Shown: positions 27,315 through 37,517 of the stretch, piece by piece
Layout: each line of letters opens with the position of its first letter
Position numbering within the stretch: the stretch's first letter is position 1
Source of the DNA: Prevotella sp.
GTDB taxonomy: Bacteria; Bacteroidota; Bacteroidia; Bacteroidales; Bacteroidaceae
Assembly: GCA_017470055.1 (NCBI GenBank)
Contig: JAFUFD010000006.1
Coordinates: 1 to 61,937 of the forward strand
DNA: 61,937 nt
Direction of reading: 5' to 3'
The notes under the pieces: model-generated
Seen by the model: the letters and a program-made list of their open reading frames with translations, nothing else
What the model was told of the DNA's origin: nothing
Databases searched by the model: none
Made by a program: the position numbers and the translations under genes

Positions 27315-28068
27315 CAGCCTCAAAGAGCAGGATGGCAGCCGACACACTGACATTCAGTGAGTCTAACCTTCCTAACATAGGAATACGGATATGTGCCGTG
27401 GCAGCCTTGCGCCACTGGTCTGTCAACCCTGTTGCCTCTGTCCCCATCACGATGGCCGTCGCCTTACGCATATCCTGATCGTAATATAGGTTCGAGTCTT
27501 GCAACTGAGCCGTCAGTATCTGAACATTCCGCTCTTGCAGAAAACGGATGCACTCCTCCGACGAGCACGCTACCGTAGGTACGGTGAAGATAGCACCGAT
27601 ACTACTACGTATCAAGTTAGGATTATAGAGGTCTGTCAATGGGTCACAGACGATAACGGCATCCACCTTAGCAGCATCCGCAGAGCGAAGGATTGCACCT
27701 AAGTTGCCAGGCTTCTCTACCCTTTCCAAAACCATGAGTAAAGGATGCTCTGGCAACTGTAACTCATCCAGTGTCAGATGTTGGGTGCGCACTGTAGCCA
27801 CCACACCTTCCGTCGTCCCTCGATAGGCTATCTTCTCATACACAGCAGGAGTCACCGTTATCGCATTCTTCGGATAGTCGTCGCTATAGAGTTTTGGACA
27901 TATAAAACGGGTCACCACCTCATAGTCAGCCTCCATACAATGCTCCAACTCACGCCGTCCCTCCACCACAAACAGTCCCTGCTTGCGTCGCTCCGACGAT
28001 TTCTGCTGCAACAGCAACAGTTGCTTAATCCGTGGATTCTGTGCACTCGATATCGTTGTCTCTATCAT
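27286..28068 (-). CDS. TrmH/SpoU-family RNA 2'-O-methyltransferase
   Basis: A 260-residue SPOUT methyltransferase. The N-terminal substrate-binding domain (about 1-100) contains SAQNPRIKQLLLLQQKSSERRKQGLFVVEG, and the knotted catalytic domain has ERVEKPGNLGAILRSADAAKVDAVI, LIRSSIGAIFTVP, IVMGTEATGL and the C-terminal IPMLGRLDSLNVSVSAAILLFE (SAM-binding knot). It modifies tRNA or rRNA; the exact site is not deducible. The promoter box at 28076-28084 leaves only 3-4 nt of leader. Confidence 0.92.
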   Translation of the reverse strand: MIETTISSAQNPRIKQLLLLQQKSSERRKQGLFVVEGRRELEHCMEADYEVVTRFICPKLYSDDYPKNAITVTPAVYEKIAYRGTTEGVVATVRTQHLTLDELQLPEHPLLMVLERVEKPGNLGAILRSADAAKVDAVIVCDPLTDLYNPNLIRSSIGAIFTVPTVACSSEECIRFLQERNVQILTAQLQDSNLYYDQDMRKATAIVMGTEATGLTDQWRKAATAHIRIPMLGRLDSLNVSVSAAILLFEAVRQREAKGL

Positions 28069-28075
28069 TCCGCAC

Positions 28076-28084
28076 GCAAAGGTA
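28076..28084 (-). promoter_or_regulatory. Promoter -7 box of the RNA methyltransferase, near-leaderless
   Basis: The minus strand reads TACCTTTGC. With the 6-nt spacing measured at rnpB the transcript starts at about 28071, while the ATG is at 28068. Confidence 0.7.
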
Positions 28085-28168
28085 CGAATATTTTTCTATT
28101 TCTTATCTTTTTCATGAAAATAAAACTATCTTCACTGCGTTATAGAATAAAAATAAATAGTAACGACT

Positions 28169-28807
28169 ATGAATAAAATCATCATGATAGCAACTTTCTT
28201 GAGTCTCACCTCAAGCATAAAAGCGCAACAAGAAACTGGCAAATGGGCACTCACGCCACGAGTAGGTATCAACTCCTCTAATGTATCCGTAGGGAATCTA
28301 TGGACCGAATTCGAAAAGTCATATAGTGCGAAACACAAATGGGACTTCGTTGGTGGTCTGGACGCAGAATATCTTGCAGGTCAACAAGTCGGCATCTCTA
28401 TTGGAGCCTTTTATTCTAATGAGGGCTACACCTATGGCAATGTAGAGGATTTAGGTAAGGTTACACAGACGCTCCATTTTTTGAATATTCCCATATTGGT
28501 AAACTTCTATATCGAACCAAATATTTTACCAGGGTTAGCATTGAAGGCTGGTGTACAATTAGGTTATCTTTTGAAGGCAAAGATGGACGACCATTTAGGT
28601 GACTACACCCAAGGCGACAATACGAAGAGTTTCAAACACGTTAATGTATCTATTCCTGCGGGTATCTCCTATTGTTATAAGAACTTCGTTGCCGATCTCC
28701 GTTACAACATCGGACTTATGAATCTCTGCGACATCGACTTTTATGTAGAGGACTCATGGAAAACGACCTCTCTTTGGCTTACCGTCGGGTATCAGTTTAA
28801 GATGTAA
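28169..28807 (+). CDS. Small outer-membrane beta-barrel (porin-family) protein
   Basis: A 212-residue secreted protein with a signal peptide (about 1-20, ending SIKAQQ). The body has alternating beta strands: WALTPRVGINSSNVSV, KWDFVGGLDAEYL, VGISIGAFYSNEGYTYG, LALKAGVQLGYLLKA, and the C-terminal LWLTVGYQFKM with an aromatic-containing last strand. This is the PorT/OMP_b-brl_2 look common in Bacteroidetes. The specific role is unknown. It stands alone, between the divergent RNA methyltransferase and the downstream ABC-F gene. Confidence 0.75.
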   Translation: MNKIIMIATFLSLTSSIKAQQETGKWALTPRVGINSSNVSVGNLWTEFEKSYSAKHKWDFVGGLDAEYLAGQQVGISIGAFYSNEGYTYGNVEDLGKVTQTLHFLNIPILVNFYIEPNILPGLALKAGVQLGYLLKAKMDDHLGDYTQGDNTKSFKHVNVSIPAGISYCYKNFVADLRYNIGLMNLCDIDFYVEDSWKTTSLWLTVGYQFKM

Positions 28808-28867
28808 ATGGTCTTATTTCAGCCTGGAATCCGTGTTCCGGATGCCTCGGAAAGCAAGGAGGTAGGA

Positions 28868-28898
28868 CCTTCGTAACTGAGATGATACTTTCGTTCGG
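28868..28898. repeat. Copy 1 of a dispersed intergenic repeat
   Basis: CCTTCGTAACTGAGATGATA followed by CTTTCGTTCGG. It aligns with the repeat at 46824-46866 (CCTTCGTGGCAAGGAGACCATACTTTCGT). It lies between a stop codon and the ABC-F promoter. Confidence 0.5.
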
Positions 28899-28938
28899 AA
28901 AAACTCAAAAAACTCTTGGTTTTTTGTTTACTTATTTG

Positions 28939-28946
28939 TACCTTTG
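28939..28946 (+). promoter_or_regulatory. Promoter -7 box of the ABC-F gene
   Basis: TACCTTTG followed by GCATCCGTTTTTG and an ATATATAAATAAGGTA leader before the ATG at 28993. Promoter and leader closely match those of secA at 55142-55192. Confidence 0.75.
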
Positions 28947-28974
28947 CATCCGTTTTTGAGAGAGTTATATATAA

Positions 28975-30606
<1,632 letters not shown>

Positions 30607-30639
30607 AATGGCACGGAATTTGCTATATAATCTTTACAA

Positions 30640-31233
30640 ATGAACAACGCTATGAAAGAAGAAGAAAAGAATAATCTGGAAGAGGAAGATACTCTGAAAG
30701 AGGAAGAGACTGTTGAATCAGAGGGAATGGAGAACTCTGAGAACCAAGAGGAATCCGAAAACTCGGAGAACTCAGAGGAGAAAGACCCGTTAGAGGCTGC
30801 CCTAGAGGAAATCGGGCAACTGAAGACCCAGATACTCTATAAGACAGCGGAGTTTGACAACTACCGCAAGCGCACCTTGAAGGAGAAGGCTGAACTTATC
30901 CTGAATGGTGGCGAAAAAGCCGTTACTGCTATCCTGCCCGTCATCGACGATATGGAGCGTGCCATGGAGAATGGTGAGAAGACGGAAGACCCAGCCGTGC
31001 TCCGTGAGGGTATGGAACTCATCTATCATAAGTTTATGAAGGCATTGGAAGGACTGGGTGTCAAGAAAATAGAGACTGAGGATGCCGACTTCAATACCGA
31101 CCTGCATGAGGCTGTCGCCATGGTCCCAGGAATGGGTGACGACAAGAAAGGCAAGGTCATTGACTGTCTGCAGACTGGTTACCAACTGAACGAAAAAGTA
31201 ATTCGCCACGCCAAGGTGGCAGTAGGACAATAA
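30640..31233 (+). CDS. grpE: Nucleotide-exchange factor GrpE
   Basis: Releases ADP from DnaK. The 197-residue protein has a very acidic N-terminus (about 1-55, rich in E), a coiled coil and the family core: [20 protein letters not shown] near 70, IDDMERAM near 101, and the C-terminal [16 protein letters not shown]. dnaJ starts 1 bp after its stop. dnaK is not in the window. A second ATG lies at 30652. Confidence 0.95.
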   Translation: MNNAMKEEEKNNLEEEDTLKEEETVESEGMENSENQEESENSENSEEKDPLEAALEEIGQLKTQILYKTAEFDNYRKRTLKEKAELILNGGEKAVTAILPVIDDMERAMENGEKTEDPAVLREGMELIYHKFMKALEGLGVKKIETEDADFNTDLHEAVAMVPGMGDDKKGKVIDCLQTGYQLNEKVIRHAKVAVGQ

Positions 31234-31234
31234 T

Positions 31235-32389
31235 ATGGCAAAGAGAGACTATTACGAGGTACTTGGCGTCGACAAGAACGCCACTGAAGACCAGATTAAG
31301 AAGGCGTATCGTACCATCGCCATCAAATATCACCCCGACCGCAACCCCGGCAACAAAGAAGCCGAGGAGAAATTCAAAGAGGCAGCCGAGGCTTACGACG
31401 TATTGCACGACCCACAGAAGCGTCAGCAATACGACCAGTTTGGATTCAACGGTCCACAAGGTGGTGGCTTCGGAGGATTCAACGCCTCCAGCATGAACAT
31501 GGACGATATTTTCTCTATGTTCGGAGACATCTTTGGAGGTCGTGCTGGTTTTGGCGGTTTCGGAGGCAGTACCAACCGTGGTCCTCAGCAGCATCGTGGT
31601 AGTGATCTTCGCTTGAAGGTAAGACTCACCTTAGAGGAGATTGCTACGGGAGTCACTAAGAAATTCAAAGTACGTAAGGATGTGCCCTGCTCTCACTGTC
31701 ATGGTACAGGTGCAGAGGATGGCAGTGGCACAGAGACTTGTCCCACATGTCATGGCAACGGTTTCATCACCCATACCACCCAGAGCATCTTTGGCATGAT
31801 GCAGACCCAAGGCACATGTCCTACATGTGGAGGTTCTGGGCATGTCATCAAGAACAAGTGTCGTCAATGTGGCGGCACGGGTGTCGAGAAAGGTGAGGAA
31901 GTTGTGGAGATCAAGATTCCCGCAGGCGTTGCCGAGGGCATGATTGTCAATGTTCCTGGCAAGGGTAATGCCGGACATAACAAAGGGGTCAATGGTGATA
32001 TCCAAGTATTTGTAGAGGAGATAGAGGACGAGCGTTTCATCAGAGACGATAGTGACCTTATCTATAATCTATTGCTCGACTTCCCCACGGCGGCTCTCGG
32101 AGGTGATGTGGAGATTCCAACCATCCAAGGCACGAGACTCAGAGTGAAGATGGAGCCTGGCACACAACCTGGTAAGACGCTTCGCCTGAGAGGGAAAGGA
32201 CTGCCTGCCGTACAGGGTTATGGCAGGGGCAATGGCGACTTGGTGGTAAACATCAGTATCTATGTGCCTAAGACTTTGAGTCGGGAAGAGAAAGAGGCTA
32301 TTGAGAAGTTCAAGCACAGCGATAACTTCCAAGGCGACGCCGCCACGAAACGCTCTATCTTCCAACGTTTCAAGAACTATTTCAATTAA
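31235..32389 (+). CDS. dnaJ: Chaperone DnaJ
   Basis: Hsp40 co-chaperone delivering clients to DnaK. The 384-residue type I protein has a J domain at 1-70 with the HPD motif in KYHPDRNPG, a Gly/Phe-rich stretch at about 72-110, and four zinc repeats: [24 protein letters not shown] and CRQCGGTG (about 152-215). C-terminal beta domains follow. It forms an operon with grpE, and folC follows after 2 bp. Confidence 0.97.
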   Translation: MAKRDYYEVLGVDKNATEDQIKKAYRTIAIKYHPDRNPGNKEAEEKFKEAAEAYDVLHDPQKRQQYDQFGFNGPQGGGFGGFNASSMNMDDIFSMFGDIFGGRAGFGGFGGSTNRGPQQHRGSDLRLKVRLTLEEIATGVTKKFKVRKDVPCSHCHGTGAEDGSGTETCPTCHGNGFITHTTQSIFGMMQTQGTCPTCGGSGHVIKNKCRQCGGTGVEKGEEVVEIKIPAGVAEGMIVNVPGKGNAGHNKGVNGDIQVFVEEIEDERFIRDDSDLIYNLLLDFPTAALGGDVEIPTIQGTRLRVKMEPGTQPGKTLRLRGKGLPAVQGYGRGNGDLVVNISIYVPKTLSREEKEAIEKFKHSDNFQGDAATKRSIFQRFKNYFN

Positions 32390-32391
32390 AA

Positions 32392-33708
32392 ATGAATTAC
32401 CAAGAGACCTGCGAATATCTATACCATCAGATGCCCATGTTTGAACGACAAGGGGCATCAGGATATAAGGAGGGCTTGAGTAACACTTTGACATTGGATG
32501 AGCATTTTGCCCATCCACATACCCGTTATGCCACCATCCATGTGGGTGGAACGAATGGAAAAGGCTCCGTATCCCATACATTAGCGGCCATCTTGCAGAA
32601 GTGCGGATACTCCGTAGGTCTCTATACCTCTCCGCATTTGGTTGACTTCAGAGAGCGTATCCGTATCAACGGAGAGATGATCCCAGAAGACTATGTCATC
32701 GACTTTGTGGAAAACGAGCGTGCTTTCTTTGAGCCATTGTCACCATCTTTCTTTGAGGTGACGACGGCTATGGCTTTTAAGTATTTTGCCGACAAGAAGA
32801 TAGATATTGCCCTCGTGGAGGTGGGACTCGGCGGAAGGCTTGACTGCACTAATATCATTACCCCACTCGTCTCTGTTGTGACGAATATCAGTTTCGACCA
32901 CACCCAGTTCTTGGGGGACACATTGGCTAAGATTGCCACAGAGAAAGCAGGTATTATAAAAAAAGGTGTACCTGTAGTCATCGGAGAAAGTCATGAGGAG
33001 ACGCGACCTGTCTTTGAGGAGAAAGCGAGAGAGGTAGGAAGCAAGATTATTTTTGCTGACGATGAGCCGGAGATACAGAAGGCAGAACCTCTTGCCGACG
33101 GTAAGATGTATTACAAGACCAGCCATTGGGGAGAACTTACTGGTGACTTAGGCGGCATCTATCAAGAAAAGAACCTCAATACGGTATTCGCAACATTACG
33201 AGTCTTATCAGAGCGAGGTTTTTTATCAAAATGCACGACGGAAAACAGTCTCCAACAGTTTAAGGCGGAACTGGCAAGTGCTTTGAGCGAGGTGTGCAAG
33301 ACGACTGGACTCACGGGACGTTGGCAGGTTGTCAACAAAGCCCCTTATACCGTCTGTGATACAGGACATAACGTAGGAGGATGGACGTATCTGAGCCGGC
33401 AACTTGCCCATGTCACATGTCCTAAGAAACATATCATCTTTGGAATGGTGGATGACAAAGACATCGACCATGTGTTAGAGATGCTTCCCAAAGACGCTTG
33501 CTTCTATTTTACCCAAGCAAACACCAAACGTGCCATCCAAGGGGCTGTTGTCAAGGCATTAGCAGAACAACACGGTCTCATAGGAGAATGCTATACCACT
33601 GTAAAAGAAGCATATAAGGCTGCACAAGATACTGCGACTCCCAATGATTTTATCTTTATTGGAGGTAGCAGTTACTTGGTCGGAGACTTCCTGAAAAATT
33701 GCCTTTAG
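32392..33708 (+). CDS. folC: Folylpolyglutamate/dihydrofolate synthase
   Basis: Adds glutamate to dihydropteroate and folates. It has 438 residues in a Mur-ligase fold: the P-loop HVGGTNGKGSVSHTLAAIL near 46-64, YTSPHLVDFRERI near 77, EVGLGGRLDCTNII near 143, NISFDHTQFLGDT, and the C-terminal VCDTGHNVGG. It follows dnaJ by 2 bp. The short folK-like gene lies 5 kb away. Confidence 0.95.
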   Translation: MNYQETCEYLYHQMPMFERQGASGYKEGLSNTLTLDEHFAHPHTRYATIHVGGTNGKGSVSHTLAAILQKCGYSVGLYTSPHLVDFRERIRINGEMIPEDYVIDFVENERAFFEPLSPSFFEVTTAMAFKYFADKKIDIALVEVGLGGRLDCTNIITPLVSVVTNISFDHTQFLGDTLAKIATEKAGIIKKGVPVVIGESHEETRPVFEEKAREVGSKIIFADDEPEIQKAEPLADGKMYYKTSHWGELTGDLGGIYQEKNLNTVFATLRVLSERGFLSKCTTENSLQQFKAELASALSEVCKTTGLTGRWQVVNKAPYTVCDTGHNVGGWTYLSRQLAHVTCPKKHIIFGMVDDKDIDHVLEMLPKDACFYFTQANTKRAIQGAVVKALAEQHGLIGECYTTVKEAYKAAQDTATPNDFIFIGGSSYLVGDFLKNCL

Positions 33709-33773
33709 GTGTTTTTAACACTCCAATAAACGTTTTTTTCCACGTTTCTTTCGTTAAATTCGATTTTTTTCGG

Positions 33774-33781
33774 TTACTTTG
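33774..33781 (+). promoter_or_regulatory. Probable promoter -7 box of the galactose cluster
   Basis: TTACTTTG, one mismatch from TAnnTTTG, followed by a leader of about 32 nt to the ATG at 33819. The preceding 60 bp are T-rich with two ACGTTT runs. Confidence 0.5.
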
Positions 33782-33818
33782 CACTTAGATACATATAGGT
33801 AACTAAAAACAATCAATT

Positions 33819-34907
33819 ATGGCGAACACAACCGAAAATGTGAATTTGTGTGGTCTGAATCGCAAGGATTTCCAGACCACGATTAATGGTAAGAAAACCG
33901 ATTTGTATATCCTGCGTAACCGTAAAGGTTTCGAAGTTGCTATCTCTAACTATGGTGGAGCCATCTGTGCCATTATGGTACCAGACAAGGATGGTAACGT
34001 GGCAAACGTTATTCAGGGACATGGCAGCATTAAGCAGTTGACAAGTGGTAATGAGCCTTTCCTTTCCACACTGATCGGGCGCTGGGGCAACCGTATCTGC
34101 AAAGGTCAGTTTACCCTAAACGGAAAAGAGTATCAGGTAGCCCTCAATGATGGTCCTAACCATCTGCATGGTGGTCCTACTGGATTCCACTGTAGAGTTT
34201 GGGATGCCCGTCAGATGGGTCCTCGCTCTCTTGCCCTGCACCGTGTATCCTCCTATGGCGAGGAAGGTTATACAGGTGAGTTGGATGTGACCGTAGAGTT
34301 CACTTTCACTGACAACAACGAGTTAGTACTTGAGTACCTTGCTACCACCAACAAGAAGACCATTGTCAACTTGACGCATCACGCATTCTTCAGCCTTGCT
34401 GGTACTGCCGACCCTACCCCTTCCATCTTAGATCAGGTTTGTGAGATCAACGCAGATTTCTATCTTCCAACAGATGAGACCGCTATACCTACTGGTGAGA
34501 TCCTGAAGGTGGCAGGCACCCCCTTTGACTTCCGTACACCGAAACCTTTCGGACAAGATATCGAGGCAGACCATGAGCAGATTAAATTTGGCAAGGGCTT
34601 TGACCACAACTACGTCCTGAACAAGAAAGAAGAGGGTGAGTTAAGTTTTGCCGCTAAGGTAAAAGATCCGAAGAGTGGGCGCACCATGGAGGTATATACC
34701 ACTGAGCCTGGCATGCAACTTTACACCGCAAACTATGCCTCTGGCTATAAAGGAGCCAATGGATGTACATTCCCATTCCGCTCTGCCGTATGCTTCGAGG
34801 CTCAGCACTTCCCCGATACGCCTAACCGCCCATACTTCCCCAGTGTGGTCCTGAATCCTGGTGAGCGTTACAAACAGAAGACCATCTATAAGTTTGGTGT
34901 AGAGTAA
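33819..34907 (+). CDS. galM: Cytoplasmic aldose 1-epimerase (mutarotase)
   Basis: Interconverts alpha and beta anomers of galactose or glucose. The 362-residue protein has no signal peptide. It carries FEVAISNYGGAICAIMVPDKDG, LIGRWGNRICKGQFTLNGKEYQ, the catalytic His region GPNHLHGGPTGFH, NLTHHAFFSLAG, and the C-terminal catalytic Glu block SAVCFEAQHFPDTPN. It leads a galM-transporter-galK cluster. A second, lipoprotein copy lies at 37518-38696. Confidence 0.94.
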   Translation: MANTTENVNLCGLNRKDFQTTINGKKTDLYILRNRKGFEVAISNYGGAICAIMVPDKDGNVANVIQGHGSIKQLTSGNEPFLSTLIGRWGNRICKGQFTLNGKEYQVALNDGPNHLHGGPTGFHCRVWDARQMGPRSLALHRVSSYGEEGYTGELDVTVEFTFTDNNELVLEYLATTNKKTIVNLTHHAFFSLAGTADPTPSILDQVCEINADFYLPTDETAIPTGEILKVAGTPFDFRTPKPFGQDIEADHEQIKFGKGFDHNYVLNKKEEGELSFAAKVKDPKSGRTMEVYTTEPGMQLYTANYASGYKGANGCTFPFRSAVCFEAQHFPDTPNRPYFPSVVLNPGERYKQKTIYKFGVE

Positions 34908-34932
34908 TAATCACTAAAACCATCTATTAATT

Positions 34933-36156
34933 ATGAATAATCAAAAACAAACGCCGAACTACACGTTCGCTCTGATAGTGGTTTTCATTGTCTGCTTCCT
35001 CATTGGTTTTATCACGACAATGAATAACTCCATGATTGCTTTCTGCTCGAAAGCATTCAACCTGACAGCCCAGCAGGGACAATATGTTAATTCGGCATTC
35101 TATGGTGCCTACCTGTTGGCTATTCCTTTCTCGTTCCTCATGAGTAAGATTGGTTATAAGGGCACACTTATTCTTGGACTCGCCGTTTCTGGTATTGGCT
35201 TCGTTATTAATTCATTAGGAATTTCTGCAGCCATTAGTGCCGCTGCCAATGTCTATGCCGTTTTCCTGGGTTCCATGTGTCTGGTAGCTATGGGTGTAGT
35301 GATGCTACAGAATGTGGCCAATCCATACGTTATGGTACTGGGTTCACCCGAAAAGGGTGCCTTCCGCATGACCCTCTCCCAAGCCCTTAATTCAGTGGCT
35401 ACCACAGTGGCTCCTATATTCATCACCACCGTCATCATCGCGGGTCAGGAACCAGCTCCAGAATTGGTGCCCAGCCCATTCCTTGGTCTTGGTGTCTTCA
35501 CCATTATTATCTGCGTGATTCTCGTGTTCTTGAAGTTGCCGAAAATCGATGAAGGCAAGCAGAGTGAAGAGGCTGGTGAAAAACTGGTGGAGAAGAGTAC
35601 CGTCTTTGCCTACCCTCATGTGTGGCTTGGCGCTTTGGGTATCTTCATGTATATGGGTGTTGAGATTGGTGTTCCTTCCATGCTCCCCTACCGTTTCCAG
35701 TTGCTGGGCATTAACGACAGTGATGTCGTAACCAGTTATCTGGCATTCTATTGGGGCGGCATGATGGTAGGTCGTTTCGTAGGTGCCGGTATTCTAACCA
35801 AATTTGAGCCTCGCAAGTTGCTCACCGGTTGTCTATGTCTAGGAGCCTTATGCATAGCCTTGTCATTGGTATTTGCCAGTTCCATGTTCGGCATATGGCT
35901 CATGTTGGCAGCAGGTCTCTTTCATTCAGTCATGTGGCCCCTCATTTTCAACCTCGGACTCCAGAAACTGGGTCGTCACACAAAGGCAGCCACAGGCATT
36001 ATTAACACGGGCGTAATCGGTGCTGCTATACTGATGCCTATCATGGGGAGTATTGTCGATGTTACAGGAGTCATCATCGCTATGTGCATCATGTTCATCT
36101 ACTATACCTATATCATCTGGTTCTGCAACTGGGGTAGCAAGATTGGCATTGAATAA
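34933..36156 (+). CDS. MFS sugar transporter, FucP/GluP family
   Basis: A 407-residue inner-membrane permease with about 12 hydrophobic segments (for example FALIVVFIVCFLIGFITTM, LAIPFSFLMSKIGYKGTLIL, and the last FIYYTYIIWFCNW). The MFS loop motif appears as FLMSKIGYKGT. Its place between galM and galK argues for galactose or glucose import by proton symport. The substrate is inferred from context only. Confidence 0.87.
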   Translation: MNNQKQTPNYTFALIVVFIVCFLIGFITTMNNSMIAFCSKAFNLTAQQGQYVNSAFYGAYLLAIPFSFLMSKIGYKGTLILGLAVSGIGFVINSLGISAAISAAANVYAVFLGSMCLVAMGVVMLQNVANPYVMVLGSPEKGAFRMTLSQALNSVATTVAPIFITTVIIAGQEPAPELVPSPFLGLGVFTIIICVILVFLKLPKIDEGKQSEEAGEKLVEKSTVFAYPHVWLGALGIFMYMGVEIGVPSMLPYRFQLLGINDSDVVTSYLAFYWGGMMVGRFVGAGILTKFEPRKLLTGCLCLGALCIALSLVFASSMFGIWLMLAAGLFHSVMWPLIFNLGLQKLGRHTKAATGIINTGVIGAAILMPIMGSIVDVTGVIIAMCIMFIYYTYIIWFCNWGSKIGIE

Positions 36157-36195
36157 AATGTAAACAATTAATCAATCCTTAAAATAGAAACAAAT

Positions 36196-37362
36196 ATGAT
36201 GGATATTGAATTTGTAAGAAGTCGTTTTATCAAGCATTTTGATGGTAAGACAGGAAACATATATGCCTCTCCTGGGCGTATCAACCTGATTGGTGAGCAT
36301 ACCGATTATAATGGTGGATTCGTATTTCCTGGCGCAGTAGACAAAGGTATTATGGCAGAGATGCGTCCGAACGATACTGAGGATACAGTGATGGCATACG
36401 CTATTGACCTGAAAGACCGTGTGGACTTCAAACTCTCCGACCCCAATGGTCCCAAGGCTTCATGGGCACGATACATCTATGGTATCTCATTAGAAATGAA
36501 GAAATTAGGTGTTCCTGTAAAAGGATTTAACATTGCCTTTGCAGGTGATGTACCCTTGGGTGCTGGCATGTCTTCATCTGCTGCCATGGAGAGTTGCTTT
36601 GCCTGTGGTCTGAATGACCTGTTCGGTGACAACAAGGTAAGCCAATGGGATATGGTGCTTGCAGGTCAGGCTACCGAGCATAACTATTGTGGTGTGAACT
36701 GTGGTATCATGGATCAGTTTGCCTCTGTCTTTGGAAAGGCAGGATGTCTGATGCGCCTTGACTGCCGTAGCCATGAGTTTGAGTATTTCCCCTTCAAGCC
36801 CGATGGCTATCGTCTGGTGCTCCTCGACTCTGTCGTCAAGCACCAGTTGGCTGGTTCTCCCTATAACGACCGCCGTAACTCTTGCGAGAATGTCGTAAAG
36901 CACATTGCCACCAAGCATCCGGAGGGTCAGTTTGAGACCCTGCGTGACTGTACATGGGAGCAGTTGGAAGAGGTAAAGGCTGAGGTTGGCGAAGAGGACT
37001 ACAAGCGCGCCAAGTTCGTACTCGGTGAGAAAGACCGTGTACTTGCTGTCTGCGATGCCCTCAACGAAGGCGACTATGAGAAAGTCGGTGAGATGATGTA
37101 CAAGACACACGAGGGACTGTCCAAGGATTACGAGGTTTCTTGTGAGGAACTTGACTTCCTCAACGATATCGCCAAGGAGAATGGGGTCACAGGTTCCCGT
37201 ATCATGGGTGGCGGTTTCGGTGGCTGCACCATCAACCTGGTTCGTAACGACCTCTATAAGACATTCATTGCGGATGCCAAGCAGAAGTTCAACGCCAAGT
37301 ATGGCCATGAGCCTAAAGTCTATGACGTTGTCATCGGCGACGGCTCACGCAGAATCTGCTGA
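36196..37362 (+). CDS. galK: Galactokinase
   Basis: Phosphorylates alpha-galactose at C1. The 388-residue GHMP kinase has the galactokinase signature GRINLIGEHTDYNGGFVFP near 27-45, the ATP loop PLGAGMSSSAAMES near 117, and the C-terminal GSRIMGGGFGGCTINLV near 335. There are two adjacent ATG codons; the second (36199) could be the start. galT and galE are not in the window. A strong terminator hairpin follows. Confidence 0.96.
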   Translation: MMDIEFVRSRFIKHFDGKTGNIYASPGRINLIGEHTDYNGGFVFPGAVDKGIMAEMRPNDTEDTVMAYAIDLKDRVDFKLSDPNGPKASWARYIYGISLEMKKLGVPVKGFNIAFAGDVPLGAGMSSSAAMESCFACGLNDLFGDNKVSQWDMVLAGQATEHNYCGVNCGIMDQFASVFGKAGCLMRLDCRSHEFEYFPFKPDGYRLVLLDSVVKHQLAGSPYNDRRNSCENVVKHIATKHPEGQFETLRDCTWEQLEEVKAEVGEEDYKRAKFVLGEKDRVLAVCDALNEGDYEKVGEMMYKTHEGLSKDYEVSCEELDFLNDIAKENGVTGSRIMGGGFGGCTINLVRNDLYKTFIADAKQKFNAKYGHEPKVYDVVIGDGSRRIC

Positions 37363-37387
37363 TTTCGCTTAAAGAACGTTAAAAAAG

Positions 37388-37426
37388 CAGCCTAACGTGT
37401 AAAAATAACACTTTAGGCTGTTTTTT
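37388..37426 (+). terminator. Rho-independent terminator after galK
   Basis: CAGCCTAACGTGT pairs with ACACTTTAGGCTG (one mismatch) around a 7-nt loop, followed by six T. It separates the galactose cluster from the arabinose operon. Confidence 0.85.
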
Positions 37427-37440
37427 CTTTGCTTTTCTCA

Positions 37441-37484
37441 TTGTCATATCAAAAATAAGTAGTAATTTTACACCCAAATTACTA
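37441..37484 (+). promoter_or_regulatory. Arabinose operon promoter with candidate AraR operator
   Basis: A -33 TTG at 37441-37443, a 19-nt spacer, and a -7-like TAATTTTA at 37463-37470. Over the -7 box lies a perfect interrupted palindrome TAGTAATTT-n7-AAATTACTA (37460-37484). A repressor bound there would block polymerase, and the operon encodes a Nudix-type AraR, so this is the best operator candidate. Binding is inferred. Confidence 0.6.
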
Positions 37485-37517
37485 ATGAACAATTTAATAA
37501 CTTAAATTTAAATGATG

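Noticed and set aside
28828-28845. Terminator after the beta-barrel gene
   Set aside because: Only a 5-bp ATCCG/CGGAT stem without a T run is seen, too weak to call.
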